This document shows, piece after piece, positions 1-9,384 of a stretch of DNA of 34,134 nt (positions are counted from its first letter, which is position 1; the number at the start of each line of letters is the position of its first letter). The notes under the pieces are model-generated. The model worked only from the letters and a program-made list of their open reading frames with translations. It did not search any database and was not told the origin of the DNA. The position numbers and the translations under genes are program-made. The stretch is from Bryobacteraceae bacterium (GTDB taxonomy: Bacteria; Acidobacteriota; Terriglobia; Bryobacterales; Bryobacteraceae), in assembly GCA_030041985.1 (NCBI GenBank), contig JASIAM010000176.1:1-34134 (forward strand), read 5' to 3'.

Positions 1-1426
<1,426 letters not shown>

Positions 1427-1429
1427 GGC

Positions 1430-2044
1430 TCATTCTCCTCGCAAACTACAGCCGAATACCGGCGTCGCGATCGGCAATTTCTCCGGGCGTGAAATCTTCT
1501 TCTGAAGCAGGGCTGTGATCACGGTTCGGCCAGCGTTGTCGCCCGCATGCCCACGGAAAGCGGTGATACCTCCCTCGAACAACAATCGGCCGGCAGCGTC
1601 ATAGAGCAGGGTCTGCCCGGACGTATAGGCCCCGAATTGCTGCGCCACTCTCGATTCCGGATCTTCGAATACCCGCACACCGGGGATGGCGCGTGCTTGT
1701 GAAAACAGCTTGCTTTTCCTCCAAGCGATGGCCTGGCTGGCTGGCAGAGTAAAAAACACGTCGGCCTCCACCGAACCACCAGCCTGAGCCAGGAGGACGC
1801 CCAATTCCGATAAACTGGCGCTCGAGCACTCGCATTCCGGATGCGCAAACAACAGCAGTGTGGATCTTCCAGTAGTGCGGCTGATGGGCGCGTGGAAGGG
1901 CCATTTCGCCGGCGGCTCGGCGGCTCGGCCCGGAGTGGTCGAGTACCTCCACAACACACTGACTCCAAATGCGGTCAGCGGCAGCCATAAGGCGACTGCC
2001 GCTACCACCAGCAATTTCTTCTCTAGGACAGGAGTTAAGGACAT
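1430..2044 (-). CDS. RedB-like membrane-anchored thioredoxin-fold protein
   Basis: A 204-residue protein starting at the ATG at 2044; a longer open frame reaches a GTG at 2170, but its extra 42 residues look non-native and precede the obvious membrane anchor. Residues about 12-33 form one transmembrane helix (LLVVAAVALWLPLTAFGVSV). The rest reads as a periplasmic thioredoxin-like domain: a LLLFAHPEC strand, then CEC (C-x-C in place of the usual C-x-x-C) at the start of a helix, and a C-terminal TPVFGCSL motif that I recall from proteins named RedB in Planctomycetes. The role is unproven; a redox or metal-related function is an inference from the cysteines. It is separated from the histidine kinase start by 3 nt, so the two are very likely translationally coupled. 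An alternative reading is a generic thioredoxin-like protein without redox activity. Confidence 0.75.
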   Translation of the reverse strand: MSLTPVLEKKLLVVAAVALWLPLTAFGVSVLWRYSTTPGRAAEPPAKWPFHAPISRTTGRSTLLLFAHPECECSSASLSELGVLLAQAGGSVEADVFFTLPASQAIAWRKSKLFSQARAIPGVRVFEDPESRVAQQFGAYTSGQTLLYDAAGRLLFEGGITAFRGHAGDNAGRTVITALLQKKISRPEKLPIATPVFGCSLRGE

Positions 2045-2166
2045 TCCGGAAACTCTATATGACACATCGGCCGAAGACGGGGAAACATTAGACAGCTCAA
2101 TCGCTCGACCAGCAGCAGCGCGATATGGGAAGGCCTTAGCTGACAGGCATCTCGCCAGCAAACCCG

Positions 2167-2439
2167 TCACCGGTAAGCTTGGCGACGGTTCTTTACACTG
2201 GTAATCTCGACGCTGCTATCGCCGCGGAAATCGAAGAACACGCGGTAGTCGCCACAGCGGAGCCGGAAGCCAGCCAGTGGTGGTTTGAGCTTTTTCACAT
2301 CGCCGGTGCGGCTGACCAGGTAGCGGTCAAGGCAGTAGAGAATCTGCATTGCAATCTCCCGCTGAATCGCGCGCAGATCTAAGCGCGCTTCCGGCGACCA
2401 GATGACCGCGATCCGCTCGGGCGCGGTCTCCTCGTTCAC
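2167..2439 (-). CDS. RelE/ParE-superfamily toxin
   Basis: A 90-residue protein beginning with GTG at 2439. The start overlaps the stop of the preceding small gene in the sequence GTGA (2436-2439), the usual arrangement of a type II toxin-antitoxin operon. The fold signature is clear: IAVIWSPEARLDLRAI at the N-terminus, then LKPPLAGFRLRCGDYRVFF and a final basic strand VKNRRQAYR. This is the pattern of the RelE/ParE family, whose members either cleave ribosome-bound mRNA or poison gyrase; the sequence does not tell me which. The length is normal and there is no sign of decay. The genes are in antitoxin-first order. Confidence 0.85.
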   Translation of the reverse strand: MNEETAPERIAVIWSPEARLDLRAIQREIAMQILYCLDRYLVSRTGDVKKLKPPLAGFRLRCGDYRVFFDFRGDSSVEITSVKNRRQAYR

Positions 2440-2696
2440 TGCTTCAGCCCAAACTCGCGAAGGATATCTTCATGGGCGATGCCCTCGCCGCGAGCCAGTG
2501 AAGCACGGGCGCGCTCGAGCGCCGCCGCCGCTTCCGGCGTGATCTCTTCCTCTTCCACTGCAGCCAGGGCCAGCGAACGTGCCAGCGGCTCCACCATCAC
2601 TTCCAGCAAGCCTCGCACCGCCTTCAGCTTTTCTCCCGGCAGCATATCCAGCAGCGCGTGGGCCTGCCGCCGCTGCTGGTCGAAATTCGATTCCAT
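2436..2696 (-). CDS. Probable cognate antitoxin of the RelE/ParE toxin
   Basis: An 86-residue, helix-rich acidic protein directly upstream of, and overlapping by 4 nt, the RelE/ParE-like toxin. The N-terminus (RRQAHALLDMLPGEKLKAVR) resembles small antitoxin-like proteins in which a leading helix carries L-L-D-x-L-P, and the C-terminal half (ITPEAAAALERARASLARGE, then an amphipathic tail EDILREFGL) looks like a toxin-wrapping segment. I do not recognise a classical DNA-binding domain, so autoregulation is an assumption. The role as antitoxin rests mainly on context, size and charge. Confidence 0.75.
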   Translation of the reverse strand: MESNFDQQRRQAHALLDMLPGEKLKAVRGLLEVMVEPLARSLALAAVEEEEITPEAAAALERARASLARGEGIAHEDILREFGLKQ

Positions 2697-2917
2697 TGCT
2701 TTTTAGTTTACCTGCCCGCGACGCAAAACACCTTAGCACTGCACCTAACCAAGTGTTAGTACAAGAGGCCGGCGTCCGCCTGCCGTCCTGGCTTGGCCGC
2801 ACGGCTACACAGATGCCGCCACTGGTACCTTCGTAGTTGCGCCGCCGCGCCTCGACGGGCGATGATACTTTATGGTCGCGTTTGTGCTTCAGTCAGCCTG
2901 TGTCAGATCTTTGACTT
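2697..2917. promoter_or_regulatory. Divergent intergenic region between the TA pair and the hydrolase operon
   Basis: A gap of 221 nt between the antitoxin start (minus strand) and the first hydrolase (plus strand), which must hold promoters for both directions. The only structure I see is a short inverted repeat, ctaac/gttag (2745-2749 and 2755-2759), about 50 nt upstream of the antitoxin start. It could be an operator for an autoregulating TA complex, but the arms are too short to be confident. I find no convincing -35/-10 pair. Confidence 0.3.
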
Positions 2918-5056
2918 ATGCGTGTTGAACCAACTATTCGGCCTTGCCCCCGCAAATTGCAGACACTTGGTCTGATTCTTTGGGCGTCCGGGCTTCTGAT
3001 TCACACGATCCATCACGGCGGCCTCGCCACCAACCTCGCATATATCGGGCCGGGCGCCGGTTTCGCGTTTATCGGTTCGTTTCTGGCGGTAATCGGCGGC
3101 GTACTGTTGGGCCTGATCTCTCTTTTGACATGGCCCTTCCGCATGGTTTGGCGGGCGCTTACCGGCAGCCAAGGTTACAAAAAGGCGAAAATCCGGAAAT
3201 TGATTTTCCTGGGTTTGGATGGACTCGATCCGGGACTAGTCGAAAGATATATTTCTAATGGAAAGCTGCCGAATTTTCGCAAACTGCGCGAGAGCGGTGA
3301 TTTTCGCCGGCTGCGCACCACCTTTCCCGCGCTCTCGCCGGTTGCCTGGTCCACCTTCGCCACCGGCGTCAATCCGGCGCGGCACAATATGTTCGATTTT
3401 CTCAACCGCAGCCTGCGAACGTATCTGCCCGAGCTTTCGTCGGCGCGCGTGCGCGAGCCGAAGCGCATTTTAAAGCTGGGAAAATACCGCATTCCCTTGA
3501 GCCGGCCGATCGTAGAGATGCGGCGCAAGAGCCGCACCTTCTGGCAAATTCTGGGGGAGCACCAGATCGGATCGACCATTCTGCGGGTGCCCATCACCTT
3601 CCCGCCGGAGAAGTTTAATGGCCGCATGCTCTCGGCCATGTGCACGCCGGATTTGCTCGGCACGCAAGGCACGTTCGCGTTCTTCACTACTACCGCGGGC
3701 GCCAGCGCCATGGAAAGCGGTAATCAATTCCCGCTTACCAAGTGCGACGGTGGTTACTCGGGTAAAATCCAGGGGCCGCAAAACGGCATGGTCGAAGGCG
3801 GCGGCGATCTCGAAATCCCCTTTCGTCTGAAAATCAATGGCTCCGCAGCCACTCTGGAAATTGAGGGCGAGAAACACCCGCTCAACGAAGGGGAATACTC
3901 ATCTTGGATTGCGTTGAATTTTCAAGCGCCGCTGGGCATCAAAGTGCGCGGCATTGCGCGTTTCCTCTTTAACCAAACCCCTTCCGGCCCCACTCTCTAT
4001 GTGACTCCCATCAATATCGACCCCGAGCACCCAGCGTTGCCCATCTCGCATCCCTCCTTCTATGCGACCTATCTCGCCAAACTGCTGGGCGAATACGCAA
4101 CCCTCGGAATGGCCGAAGATACCTGGGCACTCAATGAAGGCGCTATCGATGAAAAAGCCTTCCTCGATCAGGCCTACCTAACGTACGAAGAGCGGCGCGC
4201 CATGTTTCAAAGCGCTCTCGAGCGGACGCGGCGCGGCGTGGTGGCCTGCGTGTTCGATACCACCGATCGCGTCCAGCACATGTTCTTCCGCCACCTGGAT
4301 CGTGGCGGAAAATATGCAGGAACTATTGAAGACCTGTACCGCCGCGCGGACGAACTGGTGGGCGAAACGCTGCGGCACGTGGATGACGACACGGTTTTAT
4401 TCGTGCTTTCCGATCATGGATTCGCGTCCTTCGAGCGCGGCGTCAACCTCAACACCTGGCTGCGCGAAAACGGCTACCTCTTTCTGAAACCCGGAGCCAC
4501 CGGCGACGGCCAATATCTGAAAGAGATCGACTGGAGCCGCACCAAGGCCTACACCTTCGGGCTGGCGGGAGTCTACATCAATCAGAAGGGCCGCGAAGCG
4601 GAGGGTATCGTGGATCGCAAAGAAGCCGCGGCACTGAAACGCGAACTGGCCGCGCGGTTGAGCGGCCTCGAGGACACCGTGCGCGTGCGCACCGGCATTC
4701 GCAAAGCATGGCCTTCCGACGCTCTCTACACGGGACCGTACCTGGATGCGGCCCCGGATGTCGTGATCGGTTACGAAAACGGCTACCGCGCTTCGTGGGA
4801 TGCCGCAGTGGGTAAAGTATCGGCCGAAGTGTTCGACGACAATCGCAAGGCCTGGAGCGGCGATCACTGCATCGACCCCCACCTGGTGCCGGGCATTCTC
4901 TTTTCGAACCGTAAAATCGGCGCGGACAACCCCGGCATCGAAGACATGGCCCCTACCGCGCTCGATTTGTTCGGCATTCCCATTCCGGCATATATGGAAG
5001 GCAAGCCGGTGCTGACCACGCAGCCCGTGGCGGCGCCCGCTGAGGTGACCGCATGA
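2918..5056 (+). CDS. Membrane-anchored alkaline-phosphatase-superfamily hydrolase (type I phosphodiesterase/nucleotide pyrophosphatase type)
   Basis: A 712-residue protein from the ATG at 2918. The N-terminus has two hydrophobic segments (about 14-30 and 44-75, with IGPGAGFAFIGSF between), placing the catalytic domain outside the cytoplasmic membrane. The catalytic domain begins at LGLDGLDP (99-106, first metal-binding Asp) and continues with the nucleophile region SPVAWSTFATG (140-150; Thr/Ser at 145-146), FDTTDRVQHMFF (about 446-457, metal-binding Asp and His), LSDHGF (497-502) and SGDHC near the C-terminus. This full set of two-zinc ligands suggests an active phospho- or phosphodiester hydrolase or transferase. 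The substrate cannot be read from the sequence. The gene overlaps the next one by ATGA (5053-5056) and is its paralogue. Confidence 0.92.
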   Translation: MRVEPTIRPCPRKLQTLGLILWASGLLIHTIHHGGLATNLAYIGPGAGFAFIGSFLAVIGGVLLGLISLLTWPFRMVWRALTGSQGYKKAKIRKLIFLGLDGLDPGLVERYISNGKLPNFRKLRESGDFRRLRTTFPALSPVAWSTFATGVNPARHNMFDFLNRSLRTYLPELSSARVREPKRILKLGKYRIPLSRPIVEMRRKSRTFWQILGEHQIGSTILRVPITFPPEKFNGRMLSAMCTPDLLGTQGTFAFFTTTAGASAMESGNQFPLTKCDGGYSGKIQGPQNGMVEGGGDLEIPFRLKINGSAATLEIEGEKHPLNEGEYSSWIALNFQAPLGIKVRGIARFLFNQTPSGPTLYVTPINIDPEHPALPISHPSFYATYLAKLLGEYATLGMAEDTWALNEGAIDEKAFLDQAYLTYEERRAMFQSALERTRRGVVACVFDTTDRVQHMFFRHLDRGGKYAGTIEDLYRRADELVGETLRHVDDDTVLFVLSDHGFASFERGVNLNTWLRENGYLFLKPGATGDGQYLKEIDWSRTKAYTFGLAGVYINQKGREAEGIVDRKEAAALKRELAARLSGLEDTVRVRTGIRKAWPSDALYTGPYLDAAPDVVIGYENGYRASWDAAVGKVSAEVFDDNRKAWSGDHCIDPHLVPGILFSNRKIGADNPGIEDMAPTALDLFGIPIPAYMEGKPVLTTQPVAAPAEVTA

Positions 5057-6954
5057 AGGCTCTTGTCTTCCCTGCCCTCACACTCACCGCATTCCTTCTC
5101 TCCAGTTGCTCCCACCAGGCCATCCGTGCCAGCGCGGCCGGCCGCCGCATGATCGCCCTGGGTATTGATGGAATGGATCCCGCTTTCCTCGAGCGACATT
5201 GGGACTCGTTGCCCAATCTCCGGCGGCTTCACATGCAAGGCGATTTCGAGCGCCTGGGAACCACCATACCGCCCCAAAGCCCGGTCGCATGGTCCACGGT
5301 TGCCACCGGCCTCGATCCGGGCGGCCATGGCCTTTTCGATTTCGTCCATCGCGACCCGGCCACGCGCGAGCCGATCACCTCCATGGCCGAGGTCACCGAT
5401 CCCAAAACCACGCTGCACATCGGGCCTTATGTGATTCCTCTCAGCTCGGGTACGGTAGAAAATATGCGTGCCGGCCGGACTTTCTGGCAGGTGCTCCAGG
5501 ACCACGGCATTCCCGCCACCGTGATCCGCATTCCCGCCAATTTTCCGCCCGCCGAATGCGAGCAGGAATCGCTTGCGGGCATGGGCACGCCGGATTTGAA
5601 CGGCTCCTTCGGAACCTTCAGCTTCTTCACAGACGATCCCGCCGAGACGCGCAACCAGGTTTCCGGCGGCCTGATTATGCATCTCCATGGACAAAATGGC
5701 CGCTATACCTTGCGTATTCCGGGGCCGCCCAACACGCTGCGTAAAGACCGCGCCGTCTCTGTGATCGACCTCCCTGTCCATGCCGATCCGACGGCGGACG
5801 TCGCGCGGTTCGATGCGCCGGAAGAGCAGTTCGTCCTGCGCCAGGGCGAGTGGTCCGATTGGCAGCGCGCCGATTTCACTCTTATTCCGGGTTTGAAAAG
5901 TGTCTCCGGAATTTTTCGCATTTATCTGCAGCAGGTCCATCCCCATCTGCGCGTTTATGTGAGCCCGGTGAATATCGATCCCGGCGAACCGGCGCTGCCC
6001 ATTTCCACTCCCGACAAATACAGCGCGATTCTGGCCGGCAAGCTCGGCCCTTTCTACACGCAGGGCATCGCCGAAGAGACCTCGGCATTTCGCGCCGGCA
6101 TTCTTTCCAAAGACGAGTTTCTAGTGCAGAGCAACAAAGTACTCGATGATAGCCTGCGCATGTTCCATTACACTCTCAGCCAGTTCTCGAACGGACTACT
6201 CTTTTACTATTTCTCGAGCGTCGATCAGAACTCGCACATGCTGTGGGGTAAATACGAAGACGACCTGCTCAAAATCTACGAAAAAGTGGATGGCGCAGTG
6301 GGAGACGCCATGGCGCAACCCAACACCGACCTGCTGATCCTCTCCGATCACGGCTTCGCGCGCTTTGATCGCGCTGTCCATCTGAACACCTGGCTGATGC
6401 AGCAAGGCTTTATGACCCTTGACGACCCCACCAAAACGGGCGATGACACCGGATTCGTTCACGTAGATTGGTCCCGGACCCAAGCCTACGCGCTGGGCTT
6501 GAACGGCATCTATCTGAATCTCTTCGGCCGCGAGAATGGCGGCATCGTGGAACAGGCCGATAAACAGGAAGTGCTGGATGATATCGCGAAAAAGCTGCTG
6601 GAATTCCGCGATCCTGTGACCGGCGATCACGTCGTCGATAAGGTCTACTTCTCCTCAACCGCTTACCGCGGGCACAATTTGAGGCTCGCGCCGGACATCA
6701 TCGTCGGCTTCCGCCGCGGGTACCGCGCTTCGTGGCAGACCGCCCTGGGCGCGGTTCCGCCGGTTGCCATCGAAGACAATGACCAGGCTTGGATCGGCGA
6801 TCACTGCATGGCCGCCGACGAAGTGCCCGGGGTGCTTCTCAGCAACCGCAAATTCCGCTCTATGCACCCGCAAATGTACGATGTCCCGGTGACCATCCTG
6901 AACGAGTTCGGGGTGTCCGCCATTAGTGGCATGCTGGGGCAATCTGTTTTCTGA
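5053..6954 (+). CDS. Lipoprotein alkaline-phosphatase-superfamily hydrolase, paralogue of the preceding gene
   Basis: A 633-residue protein whose ATG overlaps the previous stop by 4 nt. It starts with a lipoprotein signal peptide ending in LLSSC (Cys19), so the mature protein should be lipid-anchored outside the cytoplasmic membrane, unlike the multi-span anchor of its neighbour. The catalytic landmarks repeat those of the neighbour: GIDGMDP (37-43), SPVAWSTVATG (about 76-86), SSVDQNSHMLW, ILSDHGFARF and IGDHCM, all metal ligands kept. The two genes also share colinear stretches such as TPDLxG, YVSPVNIDPxxPALPIS and YRASW, indicating an old tandem duplication. Retaining two differently anchored copies suggests two substrates or two steps of one pathway. 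Confidence 0.92.
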   Translation: MKALVFPALTLTAFLLSSCSHQAIRASAAGRRMIALGIDGMDPAFLERHWDSLPNLRRLHMQGDFERLGTTIPPQSPVAWSTVATGLDPGGHGLFDFVHRDPATREPITSMAEVTDPKTTLHIGPYVIPLSSGTVENMRAGRTFWQVLQDHGIPATVIRIPANFPPAECEQESLAGMGTPDLNGSFGTFSFFTDDPAETRNQVSGGLIMHLHGQNGRYTLRIPGPPNTLRKDRAVSVIDLPVHADPTADVARFDAPEEQFVLRQGEWSDWQRADFTLIPGLKSVSGIFRIYLQQVHPHLRVYVSPVNIDPGEPALPISTPDKYSAILAGKLGPFYTQGIAEETSAFRAGILSKDEFLVQSNKVLDDSLRMFHYTLSQFSNGLLFYYFSSVDQNSHMLWGKYEDDLLKIYEKVDGAVGDAMAQPNTDLLILSDHGFARFDRAVHLNTWLMQQGFMTLDDPTKTGDDTGFVHVDWSRTQAYALGLNGIYLNLFGRENGGIVEQADKQEVLDDIAKKLLEFRDPVTGDHVVDKVYFSSTAYRGHNLRLAPDIIVGFRRGYRASWQTALGAVPPVAIEDNDQAWIGDHCMAADEVPGVLLSNRKFRSMHPQMYDVPVTILNEFGVSAISGMLGQSVF

Positions 6955-6955
6955 T

Positions 6956-7777
6956 ATGGACCTGTTGAACGGCATCATCAACGCGCTGTTGCGCTGGTTT
7001 TACGCGGCTTTTTCGTGGACCGGCCCCAGTGCTCCAGCAGTCAGCCTCACGGTGCTATCCGTGCTGGTGGGCCTCGGCATGTTATGGGTATTCCGCAAGA
7101 CCTCCAACCAGACGCGCATTCGCGCGGTGAAGAAAAAAGTCTACGCCTACCTGCTCGAAATGCGCGTGTATGGCGACGATCCCGCCGCTACCTGGCGAGC
7201 CCAAAAATCCTTGATGAGCGCCAACCTGCGCTATATGGGGCTGGCGCTGAGGCCGGCGCTGTGGATGGTCGTGCCGGTGGGCATTCTGCTGATTCACATG
7301 GAGGCATTCTATGGGCGGGCGCCTCTCGAACCGGGCCACCCGGTGGTGGTTACGGCAGCGCTCCGCAATGGCGCGAGTGGCCCCGCGCCTGAACTACAGG
7401 CGCCGCGCGGTGTCATTATCTCGGCCCCTCCGGTGCGTGTTTTGGATGAAAACCAGGTGAGCTGGCGCATCGTCCCACAAACCGCCGCTTCCGGCGAATT
7501 GCGTTTCGAAATCAACGGCCATAGCATCGCCAAGGAAATCGTCGCTGGAGGCGGGCAGCGCTTCATTCCCGGACGGCGCGTGCAATCGGCTTGGGAGGCT
7601 CTGTGGCATCCCGATGAACCGCGCATCCCCACAGCCGATCTCGAATGGGTGGATATCGCCTACCCCGAAGCCTCCATTCCGCTGTTCGGTTTCCACATCA
7701 ACTGGCTGGTGTGGTTCCTGGTGGTTTCCATGCTGGCGGCCCTCCTACTCAAAAAACGCTTCGGCGTAACGCTGTAG
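6956..7777 (+). CDS. Three-helix membrane protein, Oxa1/EMC3 (DUF106)-like in its N-terminal half
   Basis: A 273-residue protein; the ATG at 6956 follows the previous stop by 1 nt (a longer frame from 6926 would only overlap the hydrolase). Predicted layout: membrane helix about 28-46, a charged helical stretch (about 50-98, SNQTRIRAVKKKVYAYLLEM onward), a second membrane helix (about 100-117) introduced by LRPALWMVVPVGILL, an extracytoplasmic beta-rich region (about 120-240), and a final helix (about 248-266). The order helix, basic coiled helix, then a Leu-Arg-Pro helix resembles the Oxa1-superfamily proteins EMC3/TMCO1/DUF106; that link is a pattern match by eye, not a domain hit. Position and spacing place it in the hydrolase operon, possibly as membrane partner or insertase. 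Confidence 0.8.
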   Translation: MDLLNGIINALLRWFYAAFSWTGPSAPAVSLTVLSVLVGLGMLWVFRKTSNQTRIRAVKKKVYAYLLEMRVYGDDPAATWRAQKSLMSANLRYMGLALRPALWMVVPVGILLIHMEAFYGRAPLEPGHPVVVTAALRNGASGPAPELQAPRGVIISAPPVRVLDENQVSWRIVPQTAASGELRFEINGHSIAKEIVAGGGQRFIPGRRVQSAWEALWHPDEPRIPTADLEWVDIAYPEASIPLFGFHINWLVWFLVVSMLAALLLKKRFGVTL

Positions 7778-7788
7778 AATGGATTGAA

Positions 7789-7980
7789 ATGTTCGGACCG
7801 ACTATTCGATTAAACAAAGACCTGTGGGACCGCATCAAGAAGTGCGCCGGCGCCGCGGGATACAGCTCTCCAGAAGAGTTCGTGGAACACATACTGGAGC
7901 GCGAGCTGGCCAAGCTCGAAGACGCTGTGACCGACGAAGAAATCGTCAAAAAGCTCCAAGGCCTCGGCTATATCGACTAG
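7789..7980 (+). CDS. Small ribbon-helix-helix (CopG-like) protein
   Basis: A 63-residue protein starting 11 nt after the previous stop. A longer frame to 7645 overlaps the membrane-protein gene and is not used. The sequence opens with a short beta strand (TIRLNKDLWDRIKK) followed by GYSSPEEFVEHILERELAKL, the strand-helix-helix spacing of the MetJ/Arc/CopG DNA-binding fold, and ends with a short acidic tail. It may regulate the operon in which it is the last gene; alternatively it may be a protein-binding RHH module. Its stop overlaps the convergent gene in the palindrome CTAG (7977-7980). Confidence 0.75.
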   Translation: MFGPTIRLNKDLWDRIKKCAGAAGYSSPEEFVEHILERELAKLEDAVTDEEIVKKLQGLGYID

Positions 7981-9266
7981 CGCCCGCGAAACCAATCGAA
8001 ACCGGACCACCTCTCAGCGAAGCCTAAGGGGCCCGTATCGATGTAGAGGGTCCCGGTCACCTGAATCGGATCTCCACCGTCCAGACTCGCTAGCCAGAGC
8101 GTCTTTTGGTTGCTTGCGAGCCCGTGGATCTCGATGTAGGGAGCGTCGCTTCTCGTAAACAAAATGTGCCGGCCATCGGCTGACCACAGTGGCTCTTCTT
8201 CGTGGTAGCCGGAATCGCTGATGAGCCGGTACGTCGGCCGCGATCCGGTGCGATCGCTAATCCAGATTTTGCGTTGCGAAAGCAGCTCATTGAGGCGTTT
8301 TCGTGAGGCCGGATCGCAGCCGCATTCGAGGTCCTGCTCCTCTGATGCTGCCGGAGCTGGTTCGGCGGAATACGCAATCGAATTCCCATCCGGCGACCAC
8401 GTAGGCGACAGTCCCACGGAGTCTTTGCCAGTCAGGTAATGCACGGCGAAGTTATCCAGATCCATCACGGCAATCCGCTTGTTGTGCCACTGATTGCGCT
8501 CGTCGCCCGCCGCGACAACGAGTTCGTTGCGCACCGGCGATAACGATAGAAAATCCGGATAGAGCAGCGTAGTCACACCGAGCGAGCGCGGCTTTCCACC
8601 GGATGCAGGCATCAGAAACAACTCATCGCCATCGGATGCTTCCGAAGCCGAAAATTCCTCCTGTCTCCAAAAGACAATCGACCTGCCGTCGCGCGTCCAG
8701 ATATAAGGCGCCCAGTCTTCGCTGGTAGATTCGAGAATCTTCGGGTGCGCCCCGTCTGCCAGAACCACACGGCAAAGGCGAGTCACCGGGTGATCATTGG
8801 GCGCGTTCGGATCGCCGGCAGTGTAGATCATCTCCGAGCCATCCGGACTGAAGATACCCAGCGAGGCGTCTGCGATCATTTGGACCGGCCCCTGCCAGTC
8901 GTTGCCGGCGCTATATCGATAAATTCCGTCGCGATCCTCCGGCCGCATCCACAAATCGTCCGTTACCGGCGACCACCGCACCGGCCCGGCAGCGGTGATT
9001 CTGCGATTCTTGCTTCCATCAATCGAGACGACAAAGAGGAACTCATTCTGCTCGTACGAAATCCACTTGCCGGAAGGGGAGAAACGGGGAGATCTAATAC
9101 CGCCGCCCACCAAGTTATGTGGTTCGCCATCGGGCAGGGCGCGTATAGAGAGCCCGTTGTTTTCCCCAAAGGCGATCATACCCAGCCCCCGCGCCGCGCC
9201 GCCTCCTCTCTTTGTCGCAGCTACTGCGGCTCCGAGTGCGCCAAAAACGAAAGTTCGTCGATTCAC
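7977..9266 (-). CDS. Exported TolB-like beta-propeller protein (PD40 repeats)
   Basis: A 429-residue protein. I use the GTG at 9266 because GGAGG (complement of 9273-9277) sits 6 nt upstream; a longer frame to 9305 lacks this. The N-terminus NRRTFVFGALGAAVAATK looks like a twin-arginine-type or Sec signal. The rest contains about seven propeller-blade repeats with the PD40/WD40-like pattern xFSPDGxxIxY, for example PRFSPSGKWISY, GIFSPDGSEMIYT, PTWSPDGNSIAYS and PLWSADGRHILFT. Proteins of this type act as periplasmic scaffolds or as the non-catalytic half of prolyl oligopeptidases; no peptidase domain follows here. A CGCD segment interrupts one blade. Function unknown beyond probable protein or ligand binding. 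Confidence 0.85.
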   Translation of the reverse strand: MNRRTFVFGALGAAVAATKRGGGAARGLGMIAFGENNGLSIRALPDGEPHNLVGGGIRSPRFSPSGKWISYEQNEFLFVVSIDGSKNRRITAAGPVRWSPVTDDLWMRPEDRDGIYRYSAGNDWQGPVQMIADASLGIFSPDGSEMIYTAGDPNAPNDHPVTRLCRVVLADGAHPKILESTSEDWAPYIWTRDGRSIVFWRQEEFSASEASDGDELFLMPASGGKPRSLGVTTLLYPDFLSLSPVRNELVVAAGDERNQWHNKRIAVMDLDNFAVHYLTGKDSVGLSPTWSPDGNSIAYSAEPAPAASEEQDLECGCDPASRKRLNELLSQRKIWISDRTGSRPTYRLISDSGYHEEEPLWSADGRHILFTRSDAPYIEIHGLASNQKTLWLASLDGGDPIQVTGTLYIDTGPLGFAERWSGFDWFRGR

Positions 9267-9272
9267 GGCCAA

Positions 9273-9277
9273 CCTCC
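9273..9277 (-). promoter_or_regulatory. Ribosome binding site deciding the GTG start of the beta-propeller gene
   Basis: The minus strand reads GGAGG followed by 6 nt and then GTG at 9266. No comparable site precedes the longer frame. Confidence 0.7.
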
Positions 9278-9358
9278 ACACGGGGCCGGGCAGGTTTTGT
9301 GCCAAAACACATACCCCGCCGCTCTGTTTCCGCTATTCCAATCGCCTCGCTGTGCACG

Positions 9359-9380
9359 CTGCCACACGCGCGCGTGGCAG
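9359..9380 (-). terminator. Hairpin directly after accC
   Basis: Four nucleotides beyond the accC stop there is a GC-rich inverted repeat with 7-nt arms ctgccac (9359-9365) and gtggcag (9374-9380) around an alternating CG core. There is no T-run on the far side, so it is not a standard intrinsic terminator; it may protect the 3' end or assist Rho-type termination. Confidence 0.35.
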
Positions 9381-9384
9381 AATT

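Noticed and set aside
4864-5946. 360-codon open frame on the minus strand
   Set aside because: It lies wholly opposite the two hydrolase genes, which have full catalytic motifs; its translation has no recognisable features and reflects codon bias on the other strand.
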